Shown in pieces: positions 15,743 to 24,752 of a stretch of 64,000 nucleotides of DNA (positions within the stretch are counted from its first letter, which is position 1; each line of letters starts with the position of its first letter). The stretch is from contig NZ_JBNAFR010000002.1 of the NCBI RefSeq assembly GCF_049800775.1, forward strand, positions 310,001 through 374,000, read 5' to 3'. The translations under genes were made by a program, and so were the position numbers. Origin of the DNA: Dinoroseobacter sp049800775. GTDB lineage: Bacteria; Pseudomonadota; Alphaproteobacteria; Rhodobacterales; Rhodobacteraceae. Below the pieces are notes generated by a model. That model was not told the origin of the DNA and ran no database searches. It was given only the letters and a program-made list of their open reading frames with translations.

Positions 15743-16946
15743 GGCCGGTGGCGTGGGTGATGCCGCTGATCACCCCGCGCAGCTCGGCCAGCCCCTTGAG
15801 CCGCCCGATGGCCGGATATCCCGGCTGGGCCTGCCGCGTGTGGTCATCAAGAATGTTCTGCCCATGGTCGGGCCGGAACGGGATCGCATGGTCTGGGCGA
15901 CCGGCGAGGCGGCGCCGTGCCTCCTCGCGCAAGATCGCGGCGATCAAGGCGGCCATGTCCACGTCGCCGTTCAGATGCTCGGATTCGTGGAACGAGCCAA
16001 AGAGCGCGTCATGCTCGCGCCGGACATTGCGCAGGTGGATGAAATGTACCCGGTCGCCCAGCCGTTCCATCATCCCCGGCAGGTCATTATCCGCGCGCGC
16101 CCCGAGCGAACCGGAACACAGGGTGATCCCGTTCGCGGGCAGATCCACCGCTGCTAACAGCCGCTGGTAATCGGCCTCGGTCGACATGATCCGCGGCAGT
16201 CCCAGCAAGGAGACCGGCGGGTCATCCGGGTGGCAGCAAAGCCGCAGCCCGAGATCCTGCGCGAGCGGCGTCACCAATTCGAGGAAATCCGCCTGATTCC
16301 GGGCCAGTTGCTCATGATCGCAATCGGCATAGAGCGCCAGGTGGTCCTGAATATCGGTCAGCGAGAAATGATCGGCAGCCCCGGGCAGGCCACAAATGAT
16401 GTTGTCCACGAGTTGCTGTTTGAAGGCATCCGAGCTGCTGGCGAAGCGCGCCTGCGCGGCGTCCAGAAGTTCAGCGTCGTAGTCATCTGCCGCGCCCGCT
16501 CGGGTGAGGACAAAGACGTCGAACATCACGTAATCGGTCAGATCGAACCGCATGCATGTGGCGCCCGTATCGAGGCAGTGGCCGAGATCGGTCCGCGTCC
16601 AGTCGAGCAGGGGCATGAAATTGTAGCACACCACCTCGATACCGGCGGCGGCGATGTTTTCGAGACTGGTTTTGTAGGCGTCGATATGACTGCGCCAGTC
16701 GCCGGTCTGGCGCTTGATATCCTCCGAGACCGGCAGGCTTTCGACAACGCTCCAGCTCAGCGGCGGGGTCAGGCCGCCGGAGCCGGCGCGGATCGCCTCC
16801 TGCCGCGCGCGGATCTCTTCAAGCGGCCAGACAACACCCGGAGGCAAGTGGTGCAATGCGGTCACGATCCCACGGGCCCCGGCCTGAACGACGTCGCCAA
16901 TCGACACCTGATCCTTCGGCCCGAACCATCGCCACGTCTCCTGCAT
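15735..16946 (-). CDS. uxuA: Mannonate dehydratase UxuA
   Basis: Metal-dependent (Fe/Mn) dehydratase converting D-mannonate to 2-keto-3-deoxy-D-gluconate (KDG). The start is ATG 16946, with AGGAGA nine bp upstream, giving 403 aa that begin METWRW-like (MQETWRWFGPKD), as in the family. Typical segments are GARGIVTALHHLPPG, CYNFMPLLDWTRTDL and HFIHLRNVRREHDALFGSFH. An in-frame ATG at 17048 would run into the regulator promoter region and is rejected. It is the first gene of a uxuA-uxuB operon, divergent from the GntR regulator. Confidence 0.93.
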   Translation of the reverse strand: MQETWRWFGPKDQVSIGDVVQAGARGIVTALHHLPPGVVWPLEEIRARQEAIRAGSGGLTPPLSWSVVESLPVSEDIKRQTGDWRSHIDAYKTSLENIAAAGIEVVCYNFMPLLDWTRTDLGHCLDTGATCMRFDLTDYVMFDVFVLTRAGAADDYDAELLDAAQARFASSSDAFKQQLVDNIICGLPGAADHFSLTDIQDHLALYADCDHEQLARNQADFLELVTPLAQDLGLRLCCHPDDPPVSLLGLPRIMSTEADYQRLLAAVDLPANGITLCSGSLGARADNDLPGMMERLGDRVHFIHLRNVRREHDALFGSFHESEHLNGDVDMAALIAAILREEARRRLAGRPDHAIPFRPDHGQNILDDHTRQAQPGYPAIGRLKGLAELRGVISGITHATGHG

Positions 16947-17000
16947 TGCATCTGTCTCCTGTGCGCTTAGCGTCTGCTTGTCCGTGATCACGGGCATCCT

Positions 17001-17037
17001 GTCAATATTCTTGTTGACTTGTATGGAAGAATGCAAG
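17001..17037. promoter_or_regulatory. Operator-like dyads between uxuA and gntR
   Basis: Two inverted repeats sit side by side in the 113-bp divergent region: GTCAA-N8-TTGAC (17001-17018), and CTTGTAT-N6-ATGCAAG (17018-17037), which has one mismatch. FadR-type GntR proteins bind short dyads like these. They are the best candidates for the operator by which the adjacent regulator controls both directions. Confidence 0.45.
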
Positions 17038-17059
17038 AAGAACGCCAAAGGAGGAAATT

Positions 17060-17773
17060 TTGGTACATCAGCTGTTCATTGATGACAGGTTCGACCGGGA
17101 CGCGGCGATCACGCCGCAGATCTATCGGATTCTGCGCGAGCGGATTATCAAGAATAACCTGCCGCCCGGGACCAAGCTGTCGGAGCCGGAACTGGCGCGC
17201 CAATACGAGGTGAGCCGCCAGCCGATCCGCGAGACATTCATCAAGCTGGCCGAAGAAGGGCTGATCATCGTCCGGCCCCAGCGCAAGACGTTGGTCACCA
17301 AAATCGACTTCAAGACCGTGATGCAGTCGCGTTTCGTGCGCGAGGCGGTGGAGGCCGATATCGTCGCGTTGCTGGCCGAGGCCGGGGACGGGGATGTGGT
17401 GCGCGAGTTGCGCGAGCAGTTGCAAAACCAGCGCAAGGTCGCCCAAAGCTCACGGTTCGATTTCATCAACGAGGACCTGAAGTTCCACCGCACCCTCGCC
17501 GAGGCCGCCGGCAAGGAGATCGCCTGGAAGTTCATCGAGAGCCTGAACAGCCAGATGGACCGGGTCCGGTTTCTCAGTCTTGGGCAGTTCCCCGTGGATC
17601 AGCTCGTCGAGGAGCATACCCGCGTGGTCGACCATATCGAACGGCAGGAGACGCCCGAGGCAGTCGCCGCCATGCGCACCCATTTGCAGCGCCTGATCGG
17701 GGATCTGCCGCAGATCGTGCGCGAACACGAGGATTTCTTTGATCGGTACGACCCAGGACTGATCGACACATAA
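17060..17773 (+). CDS. GntR family regulator, FadR (FCD) subfamily
   Basis: DNA-binding regulator of 237 aa. The N-terminal winged helix covers about residues 12-78 (QIYRILRERIIKNNLPPGTK, then LSEPELARQYEVSRQPIRET). The C-terminal FCD helical ligand domain carries the metal-site pattern NEDLKFHRTLAEAAG. The start is an unusual TTG at 17060, favoured because AAAGGAGG lies 5 bp upstream and no ATG or GTG exists nearby in frame. It is divergent from uxuAB and 20 bp upstream of dctP, so it probably represses the whole hexonate block until a pathway intermediate binds. Confidence 0.9.
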   Translation: MVHQLFIDDRFDRDAAITPQIYRILRERIIKNNLPPGTKLSEPELARQYEVSRQPIRETFIKLAEEGLIIVRPQRKTLVTKIDFKTVMQSRFVREAVEADIVALLAEAGDGDVVRELREQLQNQRKVAQSSRFDFINEDLKFHRTLAEAAGKEIAWKFIESLNSQMDRVRFLSLGQFPVDQLVEEHTRVVDHIERQETPEAVAAMRTHLQRLIGDLPQIVREHEDFFDRYDPGLIDT

Positions 17774-17793
17774 CCACCAATAAGGAGGATAAG

Positions 17794-18771
17794 ATGGTGT
17801 TCAAGTTCAAGAAACTGGTGGCCGTAGGGCTTCTGACGCAACTGATCGGGGGGGCTGCTTTCGCGCAGGATGTCACCCTGAAACTCGGCCATCTGGCCAA
17901 TGAACAGAATGCATGGCACCTCGCCTCCGTGAAATTCGCCGAAGAGCTTTCGGCGCTGACCGAGGGCCGCGTCGCGGTCGAGATCTTCCCCAACGAGTCC
18001 CTCGGCAAGGAGATCGACCTGATCAACGGGATGCAGCTCGGCACGGTGGATATGACCATCACCGGCGAAAGCCTGCAGAACTGGGCGCCCATGGCCGCCC
18101 TTTTGGCGGTGCCCTACGCCTATGCTTCGACCGAGCATATGGATGAGGTCGCCAGCGGCGAGATCGGGGATCAGATCAAGGCCCAGATCGTCGAGAAGGC
18201 TCAGATCCGCCCCATCGCCTATTTTGCGCGCGGGCCGCGGAACCTGACTTCGAACCGGCCGATTGCCCATCCCGATGACCTGAACGGTCAGAAGATGCGG
18301 GTACCGAATGTGCCGCTCTTCGTGGATGTGTGGAACGCCCTGGGGGCCAGCCCGACGCCCATGGCCTTTTCCGAGGTCTTCACCTCGCTGCAGAACGGGA
18401 CGATCGACTCGCAGGAGAACCCGCTCGCACTGATCCGTTCGGCCAATTTCAACGAGGTGCAGAGCCATGTGAACCTGACACAGCATGTGCGCTCCTGGAT
18501 CTATCTGACCATCGCGGAATCGACCTGGCAGAAACTGAGCGCCGAGGATCAGGCCCATGTGATGGAGGCCGCCTCTCGGGCGCAGGCTTTTGAACGCGGG
18601 CTGCTCGACAAAAGCCTTGCCGATGACCGCGCCCATCTCGAGGCCAATGGCATGACTTTCGTCGAAGTGGACGGCGCGGCCTATGCGGCGGCGGCCAAGG
18701 ATGCGGTGCTCGCCAACGTCAATGACGAGATCAAGCCCATCGTCGAAGGCCTCTTCAACAGCCAGAAATAG
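17794..18771 (+). CDS. dctP: TRAP transporter substrate-binding protein DctP
   Basis: Periplasmic solute-binding protein of a tripartite ATP-independent periplasmic transporter. It has 325 aa with a signal peptide (KKLVAVGLLTQLIGGAAFA, then cleavage before QDVTLKLGH). The DctP-family core is clear: FPNESLGKEIDLINGMQLG, the arginine-containing segment MRVPNVPLFVDVWNALGASP, and QNGTIDSQENPL. The ribosome binding site is AAGGAGG. Context suggests a hexonate or uronate such as L-gulonate, D-mannonate or D-fructuronate; the sequence alone does not fix the ligand. Confidence 0.93.
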   Translation: MVFKFKKLVAVGLLTQLIGGAAFAQDVTLKLGHLANEQNAWHLASVKFAEELSALTEGRVAVEIFPNESLGKEIDLINGMQLGTVDMTITGESLQNWAPMAALLAVPYAYASTEHMDEVASGEIGDQIKAQIVEKAQIRPIAYFARGPRNLTSNRPIAHPDDLNGQKMRVPNVPLFVDVWNALGASPTPMAFSEVFTSLQNGTIDSQENPLALIRSANFNEVQSHVNLTQHVRSWIYLTIAESTWQKLSAEDQAHVMEAASRAQAFERGLLDKSLADDRAHLEANGMTFVEVDGAAYAAAAKDAVLANVNDEIKPIVEGLFNSQK

Positions 18772-18784
18772 GCCCCGATGACCC

Positions 18785-18820
18785 TGCGCCTGCCGCCTCC
18801 CTCCCGGGCGGCAGGTGCGC
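18785..18820 (+). other. Stem-loop between dctP and dctQ
   Basis: CCTGCCGCC (18789-18797) pairs perfectly with GGCGGCAGG (18807-18815), and outer GCGC arms extend the stem with a 2-nt bulge. No T-tract follows. A strong hairpin after the binding-protein gene would let the dctP mRNA outlast the membrane-subunit part, giving more binding protein than permease. Confidence 0.5.
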
Positions 18821-18887
18821 CCTCTGCCCGATGATACTCCAGACCAGGGTCGCGCCCGGATTGCGACCGAGACAAGGACACGGACCA

Positions 18888-19385
18888 GTGCTGCGGCGCC
18901 TCAATTCCTTCATGACTGGCCTGTGCCGTGCAGGCGCTCTGACGGCCTTCGCTGTTCTGATCTTCGCAGTGCTGCTGCAGGTCGTTGGCCGCACCATCGG
19001 GAGCTCGCCCGTCTGGACCGAAGAGCTCACACGGTTTGCCCTGATTTACCTGACTGCCTTTGGCGTGGGCGTGGCGCTGCTGACCGGGGATCTGGTCAAT
19101 GTCGACGTATTTTGCGACGCGCTGCCCGGTGAATGGCCTCGCTACTTGCGGATGTTTGCCTCCGCAGCGACGGCGGTGCTGTGCCTCGCGCTGCTGCCGG
19201 GGGCCGGGAAATACGTGCAGATCGGCACGCTGCAGAACTCTCCGGCCATGGCGATGCCGATGGAGTTCGTGCATTTCAGCGTCTGGTTGCTGCTGGCGCT
19301 GCTCGCGGCCTTCGGCATCCTGCGCTTCTGCCTCGACTGGGCGAAGATCGAGTACCGCCGCCCGATGACCGGCGAGGAGGACTGA
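18888..19385 (+). CDS. dctQ: TRAP transporter small permease DctQ
   Basis: Small membrane subunit with four hydrophobic segments (for example GALTAFAVLIFAVLLQVVG and FSVWLLLALLAAFGILRF) and the family signature WTEELTRFALIYLTAFG. The start chosen is GTG 18888, with AAGGA nine bp upstream, giving 165 aa. An ATG at 18831 in the same frame would put 19 charged residues in front and lie just behind the hairpin. It ends 2 bp before dctM. Confidence 0.88.
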   Translation: MLRRLNSFMTGLCRAGALTAFAVLIFAVLLQVVGRTIGSSPVWTEELTRFALIYLTAFGVGVALLTGDLVNVDVFCDALPGEWPRYLRMFASAATAVLCLALLPGAGKYVQIGTLQNSPAMAMPMEFVHFSVWLLLALLAAFGILRFCLDWAKIEYRRPMTGEED

Positions 19386-19387
19386 TC

Positions 19388-20665
19388 ATGGATGTCGCGG
19401 TTCTCTTTGCGGTGTTCATCGCCGGGCTCTTCATCGGCATTCCGGTGACCATCACCCTTGGCCTCTCCTCCATGGCCTATCTGCTCCTGTCGGACATCCC
19501 GCTCGTGGTGATGCCGCAGAAGATCTATGCCGGGATCGATGTCTTTGTCCTGCTGAGCATCCCGGGCTTCATCCTGGCCGGGAACCTGATGAACAATGGC
19601 GGGATCACCGAGCGGATCATCCGCTTTGCCAATGCGCTGGTCGGCTGGGTCCGGGGCGGGCTGGGCCTGACCAATATCGGGGCCTCTATGCTCTTTGGCG
19701 GGATCACGGGCACGGCGGTGGCCGATGCGGCCTCGATCGGCGGCGTGATGATCCCGGGCATGAAGAAGGCGGGCTATCCGGCGGATTTCTCGGCGGCGGT
19801 GACGGCGGCGTCTTCGACCGTCGGGCCGATCATCCCGCCCAGCGTGCCGATGATCATTGTCGGCGCGCTCTCGGGGATTTCTGTGGGCAAGATGTTTCTC
19901 GCAGGCGCCGTGCCGGGGATCCTGATGGGGCTCGGCATGATGGCGACCTGCTATGTGGTCTCGGTGCGCAAGAACTTCCCCAAGCAACCCTGGCAGGGGG
20001 TGGGCGAGATCGGCCGGGCCTTTGGCGGCGCGTTCTGGGCGCTGGCGATGACAGGGATCATCCTCTACGGCCTCCTGAGCGGCATCGCCACGCCAACCGA
20101 GACCGCCATCGTGGCCAGTGTCTATGCCTTTATCGTCGGCGCGTTCGTCTACCGCGAACTGCCTCTGCGCCTTGTGCCCAAGATCATCACTGACAGCGCG
20201 GTCTCGGCCGCAGCGATCCTCGCGCTGGTGGGCTTTGCCAATGTGTTCGGCTGGATCCTTGTCTCCGAGCGGATCCCCCAGGCCATTGCCGACGGGGTGC
20301 TCTCGATCACCGACAACCCGATCCTGGTGATCCTGATGATCAATATCCTGCTTCTGTTCATCGGCATGTTCATGGAGACGATCGCGGCCCTGATCATCCT
20401 CTTCGTGCCGCTTTTGTCGCTGGCCACGGCGGTCGGGGTGGACCCGCTCCATTTCGCGACCTTCGCGGTGCTGAACCTGATGATCGGGCTGACCACGCCG
20501 CCCGTGGGTGTGTGCCTGTTTGTTTGCGCGGGGATTGCCAAGCTGCCCCTGACCCCCGTGGTGCGTGCGATCTTCCCCTTCCTTCTGAGCAACCTGATCG
20601 TTCTGCTGATGGTGTCCTACATTCCGGCGCTGGCGACCTGGCTGCCGAACCAGATCCTGCCCTAG
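19388..20665 (+). CDS. dctM: TRAP transporter large permease DctM
   Basis: Large membrane subunit (425 aa, about 12 hydrophobic segments) that carries sodium-coupled transport. The typical motifs are IPVTITLGLSSMAYLL near the N-terminus, FGGITGTAVADAASIGGVMI, and TAASSTVGPIIPPSVPMI with the conserved IPPS. Near the C-terminus, LTTPPVGVCLFVCAGIAKLP is also standard. It lies in one operon with dctP, dctQ and the two enzymes downstream. Confidence 0.96.
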   Translation: MDVAVLFAVFIAGLFIGIPVTITLGLSSMAYLLLSDIPLVVMPQKIYAGIDVFVLLSIPGFILAGNLMNNGGITERIIRFANALVGWVRGGLGLTNIGASMLFGGITGTAVADAASIGGVMIPGMKKAGYPADFSAAVTAASSTVGPIIPPSVPMIIVGALSGISVGKMFLAGAVPGILMGLGMMATCYVVSVRKNFPKQPWQGVGEIGRAFGGAFWALAMTGIILYGLLSGIATPTETAIVASVYAFIVGAFVYRELPLRLVPKIITDSAVSAAAILALVGFANVFGWILVSERIPQAIADGVLSITDNPILVILMINILLLFIGMFMETIAALIILFVPLLSLATAVGVDPLHFATFAVLNLMIGLTTPPVGVCLFVCAGIAKLPLTPVVRAIFPFLLSNLIVLLMVSYIPALATWLPNQILP

Positions 20666-20675
20666 GAGCCCGCCC

Positions 20676-21728
20676 ATGACCGCCCGCATTTGCCGTTTGC
20701 ATGCTGCCCATGACCTGCGGGTCGAGACCGAACCGATGATCGCGCCCGGCCCCGAGGAGGTACAGGTCGCCATCGCCGCGGGCGGGATCTGTGGCTCGGA
20801 TCTGCATTACTACCATGACGGCGGGATCGGGCAGATCCGCGTGCGCGAGCCGATCATTGTCGGCCATGAGGCGGCGGGGGTCGTGCGTAAGCTGGGCGAG
20901 GGGGTGCATGGGCTTGCCATCGGGGACCTCGTGGCCCTGAACCCGAGCCTGCCCTGCGGTGCCTGCCGGTTCTGCGACCGGGCGGCGTTCAACCATTGCC
21001 TGACCATGCGCTTCATGGGCTCGGCCTACCGCATGCCCCACGAGCAGGGCATGTTCCGCGATATCCTCACGGTGCCCGCGCGGCGCGCCCACCGTTTCGC
21101 CAACCCGGTCCCGCCCCGGGCGGCGGCCTGCGCCGAGCCGCTTTCGGTCTGTCTGCATGCGGCCTCGCATGGGGTGGCTCTCTCGGATCAGCGGGTGCTG
21201 ATCACCGGCGCCGGGCCGATCGGGTCGCTCATGGCGGCGGTGGTGGCGCGGCGCGGGGCGGCGGATCTGATCGTGACCGACCTGCATGACTACCCGCTGA
21301 GCGTCGCACGTCGCATGGGGGCCGGACGGGTGGTGAATGTCGCCCGCACGCCCGATGCCCTCGCCCCCCTGCGCGCCGAGAAGGGGCAGGTCGATGTGGT
21401 CTTTGAATGCAGCGGCGCACCAGCCGCCATTCGCGACGCGCTCGAGATGTTGCGCCCGGGCGGCGCCATGGTGCTCGTGGGCGTTGCGGGCGAGACGCCG
21501 CTCCCCCTCAATGTGCTGGTCAGCAAGGAGATCCGTCTGATCGGCACCCACCGCTTCCACCCGGAATTCGCCGAGGCGGTGCGCCTGATCGACAGTGGCG
21601 AGATCGATGTCACACCGATCCTCAGCCATGACTTCCCCCTTGTGGAGGCGGTCGCGGCCTTCGATCTGGCCGGAGACCGGACACAGGCGGTGAAGGTGCA
21701 CCTGACCTTTGGCGCCGAGGCCCCCTGA
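20676..21728 (+). CDS. idnD: Zinc-dependent L-idonate/L-gulonate 5-dehydrogenase
   Basis: Medium-chain dehydrogenase of 350 aa. The catalytic zinc site is seen in GGICGSDLHYYHDGG and VGHEAAGVV, and the structural zinc cysteines in CGACRFCDRAAFNHC. The nucleotide-binding loop is TGAGPIGSLMAAV. The closest named family is L-idonate 5-dehydrogenase (5-keto-gluconate forming), but relatives such as RspB/LgoD oxidise L-gulonate or L-galactonate at C5. L-gulonate oxidation gives D-fructuronate, the substrate of the neighbouring UxuB, so I favour that role by context. It begins 10 bp after dctM and overlaps the kinase by 1 bp. Confidence 0.8.
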   Translation: MTARICRLHAAHDLRVETEPMIAPGPEEVQVAIAAGGICGSDLHYYHDGGIGQIRVREPIIVGHEAAGVVRKLGEGVHGLAIGDLVALNPSLPCGACRFCDRAAFNHCLTMRFMGSAYRMPHEQGMFRDILTVPARRAHRFANPVPPRAAACAEPLSVCLHAASHGVALSDQRVLITGAGPIGSLMAAVVARRGAADLIVTDLHDYPLSVARRMGAGRVVNVARTPDALAPLRAEKGQVDVVFECSGAPAAIRDALEMLRPGGAMVLVGVAGETPLPLNVLVSKEIRLIGTHRFHPEFAEAVRLIDSGEIDVTPILSHDFPLVEAVAAFDLAGDRTQAVKVHLTFGAEAP

Positions 21729-22633
21729 TGTCCGGGCTGCATATCGCCTGTATCGGCGAGGCCATGCTGGAACTTCTGGTCTCAGAAGTGCCGGGGCCCG
21801 CGCGGATCGGCGTCGCCGGAGATGTTCTGAACACCGCGATCTATCTGCGCCGGGCGCTGCCCAGCCCCCACCGGGTCAGCTTTGTCAGCCTCGTGGGGCA
21901 GGATCGGCTGTCCGAGGGTATGCTGCGGTTCATCGCCGGGCATGGTGTCGAAACCGATCTGGTCGCGCGAGACCCGGAGCGTTTGCCCGGGCTATACGCC
22001 ATCACCACGGACAGGGCCGGAGAGCGGAGCTTTTCCTATTGGCGCAAGGACTCCGCGGCACGCCTGCTCTTTCAGGACGGGGCGGGGCTCGCCCGGCTGG
22101 AGACGGCGGATGTGATCTACCTGTCCGGTATCACGCTGGCGATCCTGCCGCCCGAGATCCGCGCGCAGCTGTTCGATTGGATCGACACATATCGGGGCCG
22201 GGGCGGGCGCGTGGCTTTCGATTCCAACTACCGTCCGATCCTGTGGGAAAGCGCTGCGGTCGCGCGGGACACCATGGCAGCCGCCTGGGCGCGCTGCGAT
22301 CTGGCGCTGCCCTCGGTGGATGACGAGATGGCGCTTTTCGGGGATCTCACCCCCCAGGACGTATTGGCACGGCTGGAGGGGTACGGCCCTCAGACCGGGG
22401 CGTTGAAGCAGGGGGCGAAAGGCCCGATCCCGATCGGGGGACCCGTGTCGCGACAGGCCTATGCACCTGCACCTGCGGTCGTGGACACCACTGCGGCCGG
22501 GGATGGCTTCAACGGGGGCTACCTTGCGGCCCGGCTGACCGGGGCGACCCAGGCCGCCGCGCTCCAGGCGGGGCATGATCTGGCCTGCCGCATTATCGGG
22601 CATCCCGGGGCGATCCTGCCACCTGACGCCTGA
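21728..22633 (+). CDS. kdgK: PfkB family sugar kinase, probable KDG kinase
   Basis: Ribokinase-family kinase of 301 aa; probably phosphorylates KDG, the product of UxuA, to KDPG for the Entner-Doudoroff pathway. The N-terminal region (CIGEAMLELLV, RIGVAGDVLNTAIYLRRALP) matches KdgK proteins, and the C-terminal PfkB signature DTTAAGDGFNGGYLAARL holds the catalytic Asp. Its ATG shares one base with the idnD stop. No KDPG aldolase gene is in the window. Confidence 0.87.
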   Translation: MSGLHIACIGEAMLELLVSEVPGPARIGVAGDVLNTAIYLRRALPSPHRVSFVSLVGQDRLSEGMLRFIAGHGVETDLVARDPERLPGLYAITTDRAGERSFSYWRKDSAARLLFQDGAGLARLETADVIYLSGITLAILPPEIRAQLFDWIDTYRGRGGRVAFDSNYRPILWESAAVARDTMAAAWARCDLALPSVDDEMALFGDLTPQDVLARLEGYGPQTGALKQGAKGPIPIGGPVSRQAYAPAPAVVDTTAAGDGFNGGYLAARLTGATQAAALQAGHDLACRIIGHPGAILPPDA

Positions 22634-22724
22634 AACCCAGGCCTCAATCCCGCAGCTCCGTATTGCTTTTTCAGCCTGATGCGCCGACGGTTGCTGGATA
22701 CACTTATTCATTCAGGGGCGCATT

Positions 22725-24752
22725 GTGTCAGACCAAAAAACAGTTCCCTCTCGCCGGCAATTTCTCGGCATGGCGTCCAGCGCGGCATTGATCGCGGGCG
22801 CCCCGTGGCCCGCCATGGCCCGCCTCGACCCACAGGCCGCCTATGCACCCGCCCCGGCGGGGGCCAGCGTGGCCAAGGTCCGGATCTATCCCGCCATCGG
22901 TATTTGCCGTGTGGGTGGCTCGGAAAACTGGTTCCTCGCGCCCGAAGTGCCCGGTCTGCCCCCGATGCCCGAGGATGGGCTGTTCAAGGATGGCGGCGAG
23001 CGGATCAAGAAGCAGGTCCAGCGCTTCCGCGTCTATGCCTTTGATGCCGAGGATCAGGTGATTGGCGAAGTCATCGGCGACGAGATCAACTGGGGCGTCC
23101 ATCTCGCCAATACCAAGGCCAATTGGTACGGGTTCAACAACCCGCTCGACAATGGCGATCTGGCCCCCGGGCTGCCGTCTAAGAAGCGAAATCAGTATTT
23201 CGTCTCTAACGCGGACCGCGAAGAGAACCTGTTGATCGATGGCGGCGCGCGGCAGATCACCGGCGCCAGCACCAATGCCGATGGCGGCGATCCGGCCTAC
23301 CGGTTCGAGGGCACGTTCTGGGGCGGCCAGCCCGATGCGATCCAAGTCGGGCTGGGGCAGTTGCGGACGGATCCCGATGGCCGCCTTCTGGTGGTGCCGC
23401 CCGATGGCGTGTCGGATTCGCCGAGCGATGCGGCGATCACCAGCTTTGCCGACAATGACGCCTGGCATGACGATTGGTGCGACGGGCCGGTGACCGCGCA
23501 GGTCGAGATCGACGGTCAGACCTTCGAGGCCGAACCGGCCTGGGTTGCCTGCGTCGGCCCGAATTTCGCCCCCGAGATCCCTCCGATCACCACGCTCTAC
23601 GATGTGATCGCGGATATGAACGTGCAGGAAGGCTGGACCGCGGCGCCCGCGCTGCCGCTGTCCTTCATGACTCATATCTATCCCACCTTCCGGCGCGTGG
23701 CGCTGATGGAATGGGTGACCCAGGCGGCCAATCTGCGGCAGGGCTGGATGTCCATCGGCGATCTCGGCGATCCGGCTTATGTGGCGCAGCTTGCCAACCC
23801 GGACCCGGCCAATGCCGCCCTGCGCCAGAGTGTCTTCGCCCTGTTCCGCAACCCCGACAATCTCAGCGATACGGCCTATGTCGAAGAGCAGGTGAAGATC
23901 CCCTATATGCTCGGCGACGGGGTGAATTTCGACGGCAGCCCCCTGCAATGGTTCCAGTTTCCCAAGCTGCAATACGACATGCTGCGGGCCTGGGCGGCCG
24001 GGGACTTTGTCGATGATTACACCGGACAGGTCGCCGAGGATGTGGTCGCCGATTACAGCAGCTTCGACGAGATCCCGGTGGCGCTGCAGCCCGGTGCGCT
24101 GACACAGGCCGCGCTCGAGCCCTGTTCAGGGGGCGCGTTCCATCCGGGGGTGGAGCTGACCTACTACCTCCGCCTCAAGGAGATGTATGCCCGCAACTAC
24201 GACACGACCGCCGAGCCCTTCCGCATTGCCCATGGGGACCGGCCGAGCCTGAACCAGGATCTCGGACGGTTGCTGACCCCTGAGATCGCCTTCGAAGGGT
24301 TCAACGGCACGCCGCCCGCGATCGGGCCACAGATGCCCGGGGATCTGACCCGTTGGATGGGGCTGCCCTGGCAATGCGATGCGTTCAGTTGTCAGCAGGT
24401 GCTGATGCAGCAGAACTTCCCGACAGCGGTCTGGTGGCCGGCGCTCCTGCCCATCGATGTGTTGCCCGAGCCCTATTACACCGCCGGGCTGGACGAGACC
24501 CTGACCGACGAGGCCCGCGCCAAGTTCTTTGCCAACCGGGTGAGCTGGTCGCGCGGCGTGGCCGGGATCGGTTATCACGCCAATGCCAGCTATTGGGACG
24601 GGATCACCAACATGATCACCCTGTGGGAGCGGATGGGCTTTGTCCTGCGCAAACCGTCGCCCTCGGGGGATGTGTTTGTCGAGGTGGAGCATGGCAACAA
24701 CCTCGAGGCGCGGTTCAACTGGACGCCGAGCCAGGGGATGCTGCCCAATTGA
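22725..24752 (+). CDS. lodA: LodA-like CTQ-dependent amino-acid oxidase with Tat signal
   Basis: Quinoprotein oxidase of the LodA/GoxA family (L-lysine epsilon-oxidase, glycine oxidase), which releases ammonia and hydrogen peroxide and has no relation to flavin amino-acid oxidases. The 675 aa begin with a twin-arginine signal (SRRQFLG, hydrophobic stretch, cut after PAMA). The mature start KVRIYPAIGICRVGGS and the segments EINWGVHLANTKANWYGFNN and WVACVGPNFAPEIPPITTLY are family hallmarks. The cysteine tryptophylquinone cofactor would use Cys556 in CDAFSC with Asp552 four residues before it, and a downstream Trp (W608 or W624). The start is GTG 22725, six bp after AGGGG. The TTGA overlap with lodB fits cofactor maturation. 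The substrate is unknown. Confidence 0.85.
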   Translation: MSDQKTVPSRRQFLGMASSAALIAGAPWPAMARLDPQAAYAPAPAGASVAKVRIYPAIGICRVGGSENWFLAPEVPGLPPMPEDGLFKDGGERIKKQVQRFRVYAFDAEDQVIGEVIGDEINWGVHLANTKANWYGFNNPLDNGDLAPGLPSKKRNQYFVSNADREENLLIDGGARQITGASTNADGGDPAYRFEGTFWGGQPDAIQVGLGQLRTDPDGRLLVVPPDGVSDSPSDAAITSFADNDAWHDDWCDGPVTAQVEIDGQTFEAEPAWVACVGPNFAPEIPPITTLYDVIADMNVQEGWTAAPALPLSFMTHIYPTFRRVALMEWVTQAANLRQGWMSIGDLGDPAYVAQLANPDPANAALRQSVFALFRNPDNLSDTAYVEEQVKIPYMLGDGVNFDGSPLQWFQFPKLQYDMLRAWAAGDFVDDYTGQVAEDVVADYSSFDEIPVALQPGALTQAALEPCSGGAFHPGVELTYYLRLKEMYARNYDTTAEPFRIAHGDRPSLNQDLGRLLTPEIAFEGFNGTPPAIGPQMPGDLTRWMGLPWQCDAFSCQQVLMQQNFPTAVWWPALLPIDVLPEPYYTAGLDETLTDEARAKFFANRVSWSRGVAGIGYHANASYWDGITNMITLWERMGFVLRKPSPSGDVFVEVEHGNNLEARFNWTPSQGMLPN

